From Diplodia intermedia (lineage: Eukaryota; Ascomycota; Dothideomycetes; Botryosphaeriales; Botryosphaeriaceae), in contig JAKEKT010000014.1 of NCBI GenBank assembly GCA_021495925.1, positions 1 to 64,000 of the forward strand: a DNA stretch of 64,000 nucleotides, in the 5' to 3' direction. Shown in pieces: positions 26,901 to 38,364 of this stretch; the first letter of the stretch is position 1; every line of letters starts with the position of its first letter. The position numbers were made by a program, and so were the translations under genes. The notes beneath the pieces were generated by a model that was not told where the DNA came from, made no database searches, and saw nothing but the letters and a program-made list of their open reading frames with translations.

Positions 26901-29900
26901 ACCCTAGTAGCCGTACGCTAGCCCGTAGAGTAATATTTATAGATAAAAAGCGTAGAAAAGACCTTATTAAAGGCGTTAAGTTTTACTCTAAACGCGTAGA
27001 TAATAATCTTCTACGTAATAGCGTCTAGTCCCGGCGTTTTCTCTTTAATTTACGTAGAATATATATTCTTAATCTTTCTTAAGCTAAGCTTCGACTAGTT
27101 CTAGCGTTTAGGGGCGTAGCCTTACTAGTTAAAGAGAGTAATAAAAGAGAACGACGAAAAGAGTCTCTTTTAAAAAGCTAAATACTTTTTCTTAAAACTA
27201 TCTTTTAGACATTTTCTTATATACGTATCGTAGCTAATCTTAGAGATTCTCGCTTACGTTCTAGACTTAGTATAAGCTATAGTCTTAAAGATAGTCTTAA
27301 AAGTTTCTTTTTCTAGAAAAGAATTCTAATATTCGCGTTTCGCTCTTTTAATCGCTTTAAAATAGATATTTCGACTATTTAAGTATTGCCGCTTACTCTC
27401 TTTTATACGTAGAGATTTAAAGACGTTAGTCTCTCTTCGTAGTTATCTTTATTCTTCTAAAAGCTCGTCCGACTACTACGGTTTAGATCGAGCTTCTAGC
27501 TTTAATCGAAAAATAGATTAGTCCGCCGCGATAGATATAGTCTAGTTAAGGCTTACTTCTAGAGTATCTAACGCGGGTATTTAACGAATCGAATCTTCTA
27601 TTAAGCCTCGAGAGATATCTTTCGATAGAGAGTTTAACTCTAAGCTTTTTAGAGCCTTAAATACTATCGTCTCTATCTATTATTTAAAGATATCTTAAAA
27701 CTTAGGCTAGTCGGCCTTTCTCGTATTAAATCTAGTGGTAGTAGCTATCGTAGAAGGTTTCGTATAGCCCGTTAGTTCTAGACTAAATAGAATCGTCTTA
27801 TAATCGAAACCGAAGTTCGTAATCGTTTACTAGTTGATAATTCTATTAGCTAAAGCCGACGTAGCTAGTATAAGATTAATAATCGTCTCTCTTTCTAAAT
27901 AAGGGCGATAAAAGATACTCTCGTTTTCTTTATTTAAGAGAGATAGATTGTTTTCTTCTAACTATTCTACTAGTTAGTTGGCGTCGAATAAGAAGAAAGA
28001 TTCTAGATTCTACTAGAAATAATAAATATTAAAATTCTCGGCTACTATAGCCTATATTCTAAGGGGTTACTATTATAGAACGCGTTCTAAAGTAAGTCGA
28101 GAATTATTACCCGTTTAATTCTTCTAATTATATAAGTTAAGTAGCTTAAACTTTAACTTTCGCTACTCTATACTTAGAACTATTAGATTAGAACTTTACT
28201 AGAATTCGATCTCTAAATTCACCTTCGTTTCTCTAAGAAAACGTAAAACGTAGGTTAATATTTAAGGCCTTAGATTAAAAGAGTAGACCGATAGAATTTA
28301 AACGAATAAGAGATAATTAATCGACTAAAAGTTCGAGTTCTTATAGAGTAAGATATATAGTTTTTAATAAAGAACTAGATCTATCTTTAACTCTACTATA
28401 ATATCTAGAATAAATTTCGTTACTAGAATACTTCTATTTAAGTTAGCTTATAGAACTCGTAAAGAACTTATTTAAAATAAGTTTATTTAGAGTTCTTTAG
28501 AGTATTTCTTAGCCTTCTTAGCTTCTTTGCCTTAACGAATACGCCGTAGACGTAGAGATATTTAGAGATAGTCTTTCGAGTCTTCTCTTTAATCTCGAAC
28601 GCGAGAACTAGCGAGCTCGTAAACTACTTTATTCTCTTAGCTTCTAGCGTAAGCTAGTAGAAGGCGTTAATAATCTTTAGATCGTTATAAATCTTAATCT
28701 TAGTTTAGATAGCTTCGCTAAAGTTCTCGTAGAAGAGAATCGAGAGGTCCCTTATAAATACGTTATATATAGCTACTTTATACTACGTACGGTTCTTCGT
28801 AATTAATCGAGTAGAAATTATTCGATTAATTATCGTCTTATTCTTTAAAAGAAATTCGGCGAAGAAGTTCTTATATACGATAAGCACGATATTCTTTTTC
28901 GGCGAAAGAGAGACTATTACGATCGTAGGTCTCGTTCTTTTAAGCTAGTTCGAAAACGCCTTATTAAAGATATTTTATAGATCGAAGAACGAGAAGTTCG
29001 CGATTTTCGCGACTAGCGTAAGAATAATCTATTACGTAACTTTCTTAGACGTAAAGGCCTTCGACTTCTTCTTTAAAGAGAGAATAATCTATAGCCCTTT
29101 TTTCGACGCGGCGATAGCGACTATCGAGATATACGTAGATAGGCTAGACACTATAATTAGCTACTACGTAGACTTTAAGCGTTATAAAATCGTAGGGGTA
29201 GCTCTTTACGAGGCCTAGTTTAATAAAAGAGTAATAGCGAACTTAAATAAGTTCTTCGTTTTCTTTATAAGGTCTATCGCGGTCTTTTTAAGGGCTCGAA
29301 CCTACGTAGTAAGAATCGAGCCGGCCTTATCTATAGTTTTATTAGTTTCGATATACTTTTGTATAATCTTAATTAGATCTAAAATAGATCTCTATTCTTT
29401 TCTAAGTTTAGATAGATTCGCGGCCTTAATAAGAAGACTAAGAGATCGATTAATAGCCTCTTACGCGATCTTTAAAGATACTTTAAGAAAGAGGGTTTTC
29501 TTAATAGAGGCCTTATAAACGAAGCGAGAGTTTAAAAGACCGGGCACTCTATACTTCTTAGTCGGAGAAATCGAAACGACTACGAAGATACGTTATTTAA
29601 GTATTTTCTCGCGAATAAACGGGTTTTTCGCGGGTTAGAAGGCCGAGAGATCTAGCGTAGCTACTATTAAAAGAGATATAGACGTAGTCGAAGAATTCTT
29701 AAAGTTTTTTATAGCCGTATTTATAGTCTCGAAGTCTATATTCTACGTTAGAGAAGATAGAGTAGGGCTTAAAGAAGATAAATTCTACTTTAAAGAAGAT
29801 ATTCTAGATTTAAAAGAGAATTTCTAAGCTCTTTCTATAAGAAAAACGTATAGAAATAATAGAAATAGATAAAAAATAGATTAGAAGTAAATTATTAGCT

Positions 29901-30449
29901 TTAGTTTCGTCTAAACTAAGCCGTAAATAAAAGAAATCTAGGCCGAGACGAGGGCTTTTCTTAATTACTTACTCTCTAGAAGTAAACGAAGAGGCCGACG
30001 GGGCCGACGCGAATATTAAAGATTTCGAGAGGCCGAGAGACGTCTTAGCGTTAAGCTTAAATTATATAAAACGTCTATACACGTAAAACTCTTTAGTAAG
30101 GCCTAAAAAAGAGGCTTCTAGTAGGCTTTAGAGTAGAATTCCCGGGCATAGAAAGAAGCTATCGTAATATAACTTTAAGAACGAATTTCTTAGTACTATA
30201 CGATTCTCTATACGAAGTTTAGAGTAAATTCGAGTGGTTTTTAAGAATAAAGAGGGCTACGAAGCTCTAGCTAGTCTAGTACTATCTAGGGCACCTCTTC
30301 TTCTACGTACTACGTAATAGCGCGTACGTCTACGAAGCTAAGAATCGAGATTCTAGCTAAGAGAATCGAGGGCTTTCGAACGATACTAGTCTTAGCGTAA
30401 TTCTCGAGGGCGAAATTAATAAGATATATATATTATTACTTGTTAGTTA
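23927..30449 (-). mobile_element. LINE 3, full-length Tad-type LINE nested in LINE 2
   Basis: About 6.5 kb, complete from the TTTA tail (about 23927-23944) through 3' UTR, RNase H (about 25130-25490), reverse transcriptase (about 26130-27050), endonuclease (about 27720-28330) and ORF1 (about 28540-29830) to a 5' end near 30420-30449. It sits in the 5' UTR of LINE 2. The flanks 23914-23926 and 30450-30462 are a 13-bp target duplication differing by three transitions, each explicable by RIP. All coding frames carry RIP stops. Confidence 0.9.
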
Positions 30450-31114
30450 CTAGATATAGAAAGAAGCTATTATAATATAACTTTAAAAATGAATTTCTTA
30501 GTATCGTACGGTTCTCTATACGAAGTTTAGGGTAAATTTAAGTGGTTTTTAAAAATAGAGAAGGCTACGAAGCTCTAGCTAGTCTAATACTATCTAGAAT
30601 ACCTCTTCTTTTACGTACTACGTAATAGCGCGTACGTCTACGAAGCTAAGAATCGAAATTCTAGCTAAGAGAATTAAGAGCTTTCGAATAGTATCGGTCT
30701 TAGCGTAATTCTCGAGGGCGAAATCGATAAGATGTATATATTATATAGATTACGTAAAACTCTTTAGTAAGGCCTAAGAAAGAGGCTTCTAGTAGGCTTT
30801 AAAGTAGAATTTTCGGGCATAAAAAGAAGCTACTATAATATAACTTCGAGAACGAATTTCTTAGTATCGTATAATTCTCTATACGAAGTTTAAGGTAAAT
30901 TCGAGTGGTTTTCGAGAGTAGAAGAAGCTACGAAGTTCTAGCTAGTCTAGTACTATCTAGAATACCTCTTCTTTTACGTACTACGTAATAGCGCGTACGT
31001 CTATAAAGCTAAGAATCGAGATTCTAGCTAAGAGAATTAAGGGCTTTTAAACGATATTAGTCTTAGCGTAATTCTCGAGGGCGAAATCGATATGCGAACT
31101 ATATATTATATCTT
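30450..31114 (-). mobile_element. LINE 2, 5' end, with a tandemly duplicated 5' UTR unit
   Basis: From 30463 the LINE 2 5' UTR continues where 23926 left off and runs to an end near 30735. A second copy of the last ~345 bp of the LINE 5' region follows at about 30750-31095. Both copies end in the same CTCGAGGGCGAAATCGATA-like terminus. LINE 1, LINE 3 and LINE 0 have only one such unit. LINE 0 resumes at 31115. Confidence 0.82.
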
Positions 31115-34100
31115 TAAACTTAATATAAGCTATAGTTTTAAAGATAGTCTTAAGAATTTCTTTTTCTAGAAAAGAATTCTAGTATTCGCGTTTAGCTCTT
31201 TTAACTACTTTAAAGTAGATATTTTAACTATTTAAGTATCGCCGCTTATTCTCTTTTATATATAAAGATTTAAAAGTATTAGTCTCTCTACGTAGTCGTC
31301 TTCGTTCTTCTAAAAGCTTATTCGACTACTATAGTTTAAATCGAGCTTCTAGTTTTAATCGAAGAATAGATAGATTCGTCGCGATAGATATAGCCTAGTT
31401 AAGACTTATCTCTAGAGTATCTAGTACGAATATTTAATGTATTAAACCTTCTATTAAGTCTTAAGTAGTATCTTTCGATAGAGAATTTAACTCTAAGCTT
31501 TTTAAAGTCTTAAATATCGTCGTCTTCGCTTATTATTTAAAGATATCTTAAAACTTAGACTAGTCGGTCTTTTTCGTATTAAATCTAGCGGTAGTAGCTA
31601 TTAAAGAAGGTCTCGTATAGCCCGCTAGTTCTAGACTAAATAGAATTATCTTATAATTAAAACTAAAGTTCGCGATCGTTTACTAGTTAATAATTCTATT
31701 AGCTAGAGCCGGCGTAGTTAGTATAAGATCGATAATTATCTCTCTTTTTAAATAGAGATAATAAAAGATATTCTCGCTCTCTTTATTTAAAAGAGATAGA
31801 TCGTTTTCTTCTAACTATTCTACTAGTCGATTAGCGCCGAATAAGAGAAAAGATTCTAAATTCTACTAGAAATAATAAATATTAAAATCCTCGGCTACTA
31901 TAGTCTATATTCTAAGAGGTTACTATTATAGAACGCGTTTTAAAGTAAGTCGAGAATTATTATTCGTTTAATTCTTTTAGTTATATAAGTTAAATAGCTT
32001 AAACTTTAATTTTCGCTACTCTATACTTAGAACTATTAGATTAAAACTTTACTAGAATTCGGCCTTTAAATTTACCTTTATTTCTCTAAGAGAACGGGAA
32101 ACGTAGATTAATATTTAAGATCTTAGATTAAAAGAATAGACTAATAGAATTTAGATAAATAAGAGATAATTAATTAACTAAAAGTCTAAGTTCTTATAGA
32201 GTAAAATATACGGTTCTTAATAAAGAACTAGATCTATCTTTAACTTTACTATAATATTTAGAATAAATTTCGTTACTAAAATACTTCTATTTAAGTTAGC
32301 TTATAGAACTCGTAAAGAACTTATTTAAAACGAGTTTATTTAGAGTTCTTTAGAGTATTTTTTAGCCCTCTTAGCTTCTTTATCTTAACGAATACGTTAT
32401 AGACGTAAAGACGTTTAAAGATAATCTTTTAAGCCTTCTCTTTAATCTTAAACGTAAGAACTAGTAAGTTTATAGACTACTTTATTCTCTTAGTCTTTAG
32501 CGTAAGCTAGTAGAGGGCGCCGATAATCTTTAGATTATTATAGATCTTAATTTTAGTTCGAATAGCCTCGCTAAAGTTCTTACGAAAGAGAATCGAGAGG
32601 TCTCGCGTAGATACGTTATATACGGCTACTTTATACTACGTATAATTCTTTATAATTAATCGAATAGAAATTACTTAATTAATAATCGTCTTATTCTTTA
32701 GAAGAAAGTCGGCGAAGAAGTTCTTATACGCGATAAGAATAAGATTTTTCTTTAACGAGAGAGAGACTATTACGATTATAAGTCTTATTCTTTTAAGTTA
32801 GTTTAAAAACGTTTTATTAAAGATATTTCGTAGTTTAAAGAACGAGAAGTCCGCGATTTTTATAGCTAACGTAAGAATAATCTACCGCGTAACTTTCTTA
32901 GATATAGAGGTCTTTAACTTTTTCTTTAAAGAAGAAGTAATCTATAGTTCTTCTTTTAACGCGGCGGTAGCGGCTATTAAGATATACGTAGGCTAGCTAG
33001 ATACTATAATTAGCTACTACGTAAACTTTAGACGTTACGAAATCGCGAAAATAGCTCTTTATAAGACTTAGTTTAAGAGAAAAATAATAGTAGACTTTAA
33101 TAAGTTCTTTATTTTCTTTATAAGGTCTATCGCGGTCTTTTTAAGGGCTTAAACTTACGTAGCGAGAATTAAGCTAGTCTTATCTATAGTTTTACTAGTT
33201 TTAATATACTTTCGTATAATCTTAATTAGATCTAAAATAGATCTCTATTCTTTCTCGAGCTTAAATAGATTCGCCGCCTTAATAAGAAGACTAAGAGACT
33301 AATTAATAGTCTCTTACGCGGTCTTTAAAGATACTTCGAGAAAGAGAGTTTTCTTAATAGAGATCTTATAGATAAAGTAAGAGTTTAAAAGATTAAAAAC
33401 TCTATACTTCTTAGTTAGAAAGATTAAAATAACTATAAAGACCCGTCGTTTAAATACTCTCTTACGAATAAACGAGTTTTCTACGAGTTAAGAAGTCGAG
33501 AGGTCTAGCGTAGCTACTATTAAAAGAGACGTAGACGTAGTTAAAGAATTCTTAAAGTTTTCTATAGTCGTATTTATAGCCTTAAAGTCTATATTCTATA
33601 TTAGAAGAGATAGAGTAGAGCTCGAAGAAAGTAAATTTTACTTTAAAAAAGATATTCTAGATTTAAAAGAGAATTTCTAAGCTCTTTCTATAAGAAAAAC
33701 GTATAGAAATAATAAAAATAGATGGAAAATAGACTAGAAGTAAATTATTAGCTTTAGTTTTATCTAAACTAAGTCGTAAATAAAAGAAATTTAGATCGAG
33801 ATAAGAGCTTTTCTTAATTACTTACTCTCTAGAAGTAAACGAAGAGGCCGATAGGGCTAATATAAATATTAAAGGTTCTAAGAAGTTAAGAAATATCTTA
33901 GCGTTAAGCTCGAACCGTACGAGACGTCTATATATATAAAACTCTTTAGTAAGGCCTAAGAAAGAGGCTTCTAGTAGGCTTTAAAGTAGAATTTTCGAAT
34001 ATAGAAAAGAGCTATCGTAATATAACTTTAAAAACGGATTTCTTAGTATCGTATAATTCTCTATACGAAGTTTAGAGTAAATTCGAGTAGTTTTTAAGAA

Positions 34101-34270
34101 TAGAAGAGGGCTACGAAGCTCTAGCTAGTCTAGTACTATCTAGAACGCCTCTTTTTTTACGTATTATATAATAGCGCATACGTCTATAAAGCTAAGAATC
34201 GAGATTCTAGCTAAGAAAATTAAGGGCTTTTAAATAATATTAGTCTTAGCGTAATTCTCGAGGGTCGAAT
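31115..34270 (-). mobile_element. LINE 0, right segment (endonuclease, ORF1, 5' UTR)
   Basis: It resumes at the 13-bp duplication TAAACTTAATATA (31115-31127). It covers the endonuclease region (about 31560-32170), ORF1 (about 32390-33670) and a single 5' UTR unit ending near 34265. It is more diverged and more TA-rich than LINE 2 and LINE 3, as expected for the oldest copy of the stack. No functional frame remains. Confidence 0.87.
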
Positions 34271-34798
34271 TTAAAGGTATATCTTATCTATATTCTTATA
34301 AAGAGTAGTAATATTCGATAAAACGTCTACTATAAGATAATAGATTACGTACTACTATTAAAGAACGCGCTAATTCTTATAACTCTTAATAATCTAGAGC
34401 TTATAGCGATCGCGCTTACTACTAACGAATAGTATTAGATTAAGCTATATTACGAGATTTTTATTTTATTATTATAGACGACGAAGCGCTTAAAGAGTCT
34501 TAATTATAAAAATAACTCTTATAGTACTCTTTAAAAGATTCTTACTACTATAGATTAGATTCTTAGTTATCTAAAATAGTAGAAGAACGACTTAAGAATT
34601 ACTTATTATAGACTAAAAAACCGTCTACGCGTTAGTATTAAGCTTATATATTATAAGCTTAGTACGTACTATTACTATATAAATTTAATATCTATTTACG
34701 TTCTTTTAGTCGTTCTTTACCCGTCGTTTAAGTAGATATTCTACGAGAAGGCTTAGAAGAACTTTCTAAATTAAATATAAATAGTAAGTAAGATAAAA

Positions 34799-34966
34799 TA
34801 TTATAGCAAGTATCGTAGTAAATATTATAGCGAATATTACGATAAATATCGCGGCGGATATCGCGATAAGTATCGCGGCGGGTATCGTAATAAGTATCGC
34901 GGCGGATATTACGCTTAATACTATAACGAATATTATAGCGGGTATTATAAGCGATATTACGACGAT
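34799..34966 (+). repeat. 12-bp tandem repeat, 14 units
   Basis: Fourteen consecutive 12-bp units with no indels. In frame they read as tetrapeptides of the form Y-(R/Y)-x-x, such as YRGG, YRDK and YYSE, with one internal stop. Because RIP turns CAC/CAT into TAC/TAT and TGC/TGT into TAC/TAT, the Tyr positions may originally have been His or Cys. Confidence 0.8.
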
Positions 34967-35439
34967 AGTACTAACTATATAATAGACGCGAATTATTTAT
35001 AAAGATAAGTAAAAGGTCTTTCGCGACTCTTATTTATTATTATTATCTCTAGTAGTAGTATCTTTATCGTAGACGGCGGCTATAGACGATAATATCTTAT
35101 TCTTCGAGCGCTATCTTCGCGAGCGCTAGTCTATCGACGAATCTATTAACGAGTACGAGCGCTATTATTTAATACTATAACTAGATACGCTACCGTAAGA
35201 AGAACTAATATAATAGTAGATAGATAATAAAATAATATATTCTACGCTCTTAAGACTCGCGCTAGACCTTTTAATAAGCTCTAGTATATTAAATAACTAT
35301 AAGAGGCTCTTTAGCTAGACTAATAAAGTTCTTATAAGCGATAGAAATAGACTAGCGATTAATATTATAGAGATAAAGCTACTTACGAAGATCTAAATTA
35401 ATCGTAAGATTATTTTTATAGAGAAGAAGTAGAATAATA

Positions 35440-35815
35440 GATATAAGAATTATAGCGGCGATAGTAGTAGAAGCGACGGCGATAGATTTAATACTACGCT
35501 AAGAATCGTAATATTAGCGGCGACGGTAGTAGTAGTAGTAGAAGATTTAATATTATAGCGATAGTAGTAGTAGTAGTAGAAGCGCGGCGATAGAAGCGAT
35601 AGTAGTAAGTTTAATATTACGCTAAGAATCGTAATACTAGTAGACGATAATAGCGATAGTAGTAGAAGGTTTAATACTATAATAATAGTAGTAGTAGTAG
35701 TAAAAGTACGGCGATAGAAGCGATAGCGACGAGTTTAATACTACGCTAAAAATTATAATATTAGTAGACGGCGGCGATAGTAGTAGCGAAGATTTAATAC
35801 TATAGATATAACTAG
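35440..35815 (+). repeat. 123-bp tandem repeat, about three units
   Basis: The word TTTAATAYTACGCT starts at 35487, 35610 and 35733, exactly 123 bp (41 codons) apart. A second word, TTTAATAYTATA, recurs at 35549 and 35672, with a related copy near 35796. Each unit contains a TAG run that looks like a former CAG (Gln/Ser/Ala) run. Further degenerate copies of the core appear near 35938 and 36014. Confidence 0.85.
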
Positions 35816-36216
35816 AGAAAAATATTAATTTAGTCTTTTATAAAGTATCTACGTAAGTTATATAATTTAGGCATTTCTCTATAGATATAGATAAGAAATA
35901 TATAGAGAAGTACGCAAATATACGACTTATAAGCTTAATATTATATTAAGCATCGTAATATTAGCGGTAATAGTAGTAGAAGTTAAGCCTTACTAAGTCT
36001 ATTAGAGTAAGAAGAGCCGTAATATTATACTAAGAATCGTAATCTAATTTACTAGTTAAACTAGTACTAAATAGTTTAAACCGACTTCTAAGCATAAATA
36101 AGTTAAATCGCCACTAAAATACCTATAATCTACTACTTTAGATGGCTTAAATTGTTTAAATTAATTGGTAGGCACGCTGGTTCCAGAGGCGGTTTGATAA
36201 GCCCAACGCTTGCTAA

Positions 36217-38364
36217 TTAATAGCGCAACATCAACAGAAAAGCCCAGGGGTTAGCCTTATATAGCCCCTTTATAATGCCTTCTTCTATGCTCTTCACCGA
36301 AGCTTCTGCTCCTTTGCAACTGGATACGTAGCTGGCTTCCCTTTCTTTGTCATATGAAACCTCGGTGACAGTATGTGAAGCAGACGCAGATGAGCCGACA
36401 GGAGCGCCGACGCTTGCCGAGTGCTCTTCGGACCTCCCAGTTGCCTTCGAATGTGTTATGGGAAGTGCTAGATGAAGAGGGCCCATGGCGGTTTGTTCAC
36501 CAAGAGCAGTCCTGTCCTCACCCTCAGCGTTGTCTTCTGTGGTCTTTCCTCTTTGCGCCGCGACTCGTGACTCTGTTTCGAGTGGCGAAGTGCGACCGTC
36601 ACTTCTCCATTGGCTTGATTTCTGAAGGCTGGAGGTATCCTCAACAGGAGCCTTTGATTGTGGACGTTTCTCATGTTCGTCTGTAAAGGACGCTTTAGTC
36701 TGCTGGGTTACAGACTGATCGGTTCTCCGGTCATGCTGGCGTTTGACATATTCCCTCAGATTGACTTTCAGCTTCTCGAATGCCGAGGTCTCCAAGAGAA
36801 ATTCTCTGACAGGCGCCAGGGTTTCAATACTGTCATCACGCATAACAGGCTGCTCTTCGTTGTCCGAGTCATCGCCCTCCTCGAGAGGCGGCTGCTCCTG
36901 GAAGTTCCGGTGTGCCTGAGGGGGGCATATTTTTCTCTGCTCAGTCTTCTCCCAGATCAAATAAGCAACCGCTCTAGCCCTCAGTCGAACTAATTTTGCA
37001 GCGAGAAACTCGAGGCTCTCTCCCGCATCGTCATCCAAGTCCTTGGAATAGATTTTCAATAGTCGGCGGAAGTTGTTACAGAATTTGTCTGCGCCGATAG
37101 CATTGCTTTCAACAGCTTCCTCAATCAGTGGTTTCAAGCCCTCGTGTTGGGATAGTAGATGTACAAGCTGGTGTGTTGCTGAAACCAAGTCAGCTTCGGA
37201 GTATTGTGTTCCTGCAGTAGTGGCTGAAGCTCCTGTCGCCGTTGAAAATATGGAGGCGGGGCCGTAGGAGCATGTTGATCCATCCCAAGTCTCCACGGGT
37301 CTCTCCTGGATCCTTCCATAGGTCATATCTTCCAACGTGGGGGTAAATACGCCATGGTCGACTGTAGGTTTTCCATCTGAGGAACCAGACTGCGGTCCTG
37401 TGTCTGTAGACGTGAACTCTTCAATTTCTGCTTGAAGATTGAGCAGACCGCTGTCATCTCTTCCTCGGATCGATTTTTCCGCTTCTTTGCCGTAAAAGTC
37501 TTCCTGGTTGTCTTCCGGTAGCTTCTCGACACTTAGAGCCTGTTGGGGGTTCTGGACCAAAGAACGAACCCTAAGGATCGAATCATCGCTTGAAAGCTCG
37601 CCCGGACTTGTCGACGGAGCATTATGAACTGTCCTTCTTGCGTCATGCTCATCCAAGTGCTTCGCAATTAGCGCCTGCGATTCAACCAATCTCACGCCAT
37701 GTACTTTATGCAGGCACCCATCATGCGTACAACGCCAAGTATCTCCAGGCGAACTTGCTTCAAACATCTTGCCGGAGCCCTGGATGTACGGCAGCCCCTT
37801 TTCTTCCGAAGTGGAAGTGCCGGGATTCTCATCGTCGGTTTCAAAATTGGCCTGCAAAGTTGGGATGTCCGTGGTACTGAGCTGAGGCAAGGGTGTGGAA
37901 GCAGCAGATCCAGGGTTTTTAGAGATAGATGAACCCTTTTTGATGGCGCCTTCATCTTGGAGTTGGTGAGATTCACTATCCGGCTGAGCGATGCCAGCGG
38001 CCGCAGCCTGCTTAGGGTTCTCATAGAGAGTTGACTGAAGCTGCTTCGGGGCCTGATCCACGTCGAGGAGGTCGCTTTTGGTCCTGAGATTGGGGTTACT
38101 GGGCATGGGGAGCGAGTACTGGCCGTGCGATGGAGTTGGACTATGGCCGGTAGACCGCTGCGAGATGATATCCGCTTCTACCGGAGTAGACGCTGAGTTG
38201 CCAGGGCCCCCCTTTTCGAGTGGCCGGGGTACACCTCCTCCACCTCCTCCACCCCAACCACAGTATGTGCAGGGGTCATGCATGCAAACAGGGCAACGTA
38301 TGGCATTAGCATATAGGTTTGCAGCGCCGCATTGACAACACCCCCATACATCGTCGTAGGGCAT
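36217..38364 (-). CDS. Cys-rich N-terminus protein sharing a domain with the neighbouring Zn2Cys6 protein
   Basis: A 715-aa single-exon frame from ATG at 38364. Residues 9-35 hold a Cys cluster (C9, C10, C12, C24, C27, C32, C35), followed by a Gly run; it looks like a small zinc ribbon. Residues 212-240 hold a C-x4-C-x18-H-x3-H motif, an unusual spacing for a C2H2 finger. Residues 357-542 are clearly similar to residues about 630-815 of the adjacent 1247-aa protein (shared NNF-RLLKIY, ATHQLV-LLSQHE and DDSIE-LAPV-EFLL blocks). The neighbour's C-terminal Cys and membrane part is absent; here about 170 low-complexity residues follow instead. The stop is 47 bp from the RIP block, yet the gene has normal composition. 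Function unknown. The frame could be a truncated paralogue or miss a 3' intron. Confidence 0.7.
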   Translation of the reverse strand: MPYDDVWGCCQCGAANLYANAIRCPVCMHDPCTYCGWGGGGGGGVPRPLEKGGPGNSASTPVEADIISQRSTGHSPTPSHGQYSLPMPSNPNLRTKSDLLDVDQAPKQLQSTLYENPKQAAAAGIAQPDSESHQLQDEGAIKKGSSISKNPGSAASTPLPQLSTTDIPTLQANFETDDENPGTSTSEEKGLPYIQGSGKMFEASSPGDTWRCTHDGCLHKVHGVRLVESQALIAKHLDEHDARRTVHNAPSTSPGELSSDDSILRVRSLVQNPQQALSVEKLPEDNQEDFYGKEAEKSIRGRDDSGLLNLQAEIEEFTSTDTGPQSGSSDGKPTVDHGVFTPTLEDMTYGRIQERPVETWDGSTCSYGPASIFSTATGASATTAGTQYSEADLVSATHQLVHLLSQHEGLKPLIEEAVESNAIGADKFCNNFRRLLKIYSKDLDDDAGESLEFLAAKLVRLRARAVAYLIWEKTEQRKICPPQAHRNFQEQPPLEEGDDSDNEEQPVMRDDSIETLAPVREFLLETSAFEKLKVNLREYVKRQHDRRTDQSVTQQTKASFTDEHEKRPQSKAPVEDTSSLQKSSQWRSDGRTSPLETESRVAAQRGKTTEDNAEGEDRTALGEQTAMGPLHLALPITHSKATGRSEEHSASVGAPVGSSASASHTVTEVSYDKEREASYVSSCKGAEASVKSIEEGIIKGLYKANPWAFLLMLRY

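Larger units (their letters stand above)
1..36170. repeat. RIP-mutated, gene-free transposon block
   Basis: The whole stretch is transposon-derived and carries the signature of repeat-induced point mutation. CA and TG are nearly missing (none in 9001-9240, for example), TA is in excess, and CG remains common. Recognisable reverse transcriptase, RNase H, integrase and endonuclease reading frames are interrupted by TAA/TAG where Gln is expected, and Cys/His positions read as Tyr. No open frame of useful length exists on either strand. CA and TG become frequent again at about 36170, a sharp edge. Individual elements are listed separately. Confidence 0.95.
34271..36170. other. RIP-mutated non-LINE sequence with coding-like repeats
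   Basis: Unlike the LINE and gypsy copies. If TAA/TAG are read as former Gln codons, plus-strand stretches look protein-like, for example an acidic region near 35090-35180, but I recognise no family. It contains the 12-bp array at 34799-34966 and the 123-bp array at about 35440-35815. RIP needs a second copy, so a related sequence should exist elsewhere in the genome. Confidence 0.6.

Noticed and set aside
34799..35815. CRISPR-like array
   Set aside because: Units are directly contiguous 12-bp and 123-bp tandem repeats without repeat/spacer structure, in a eukaryotic genome.
1..36170. Centromere or subtelomere
   Set aside because: The block is transposon-rich and RIP-mutated, which would fit either, but there is no telomere repeat and nothing specific to support centromere identity.
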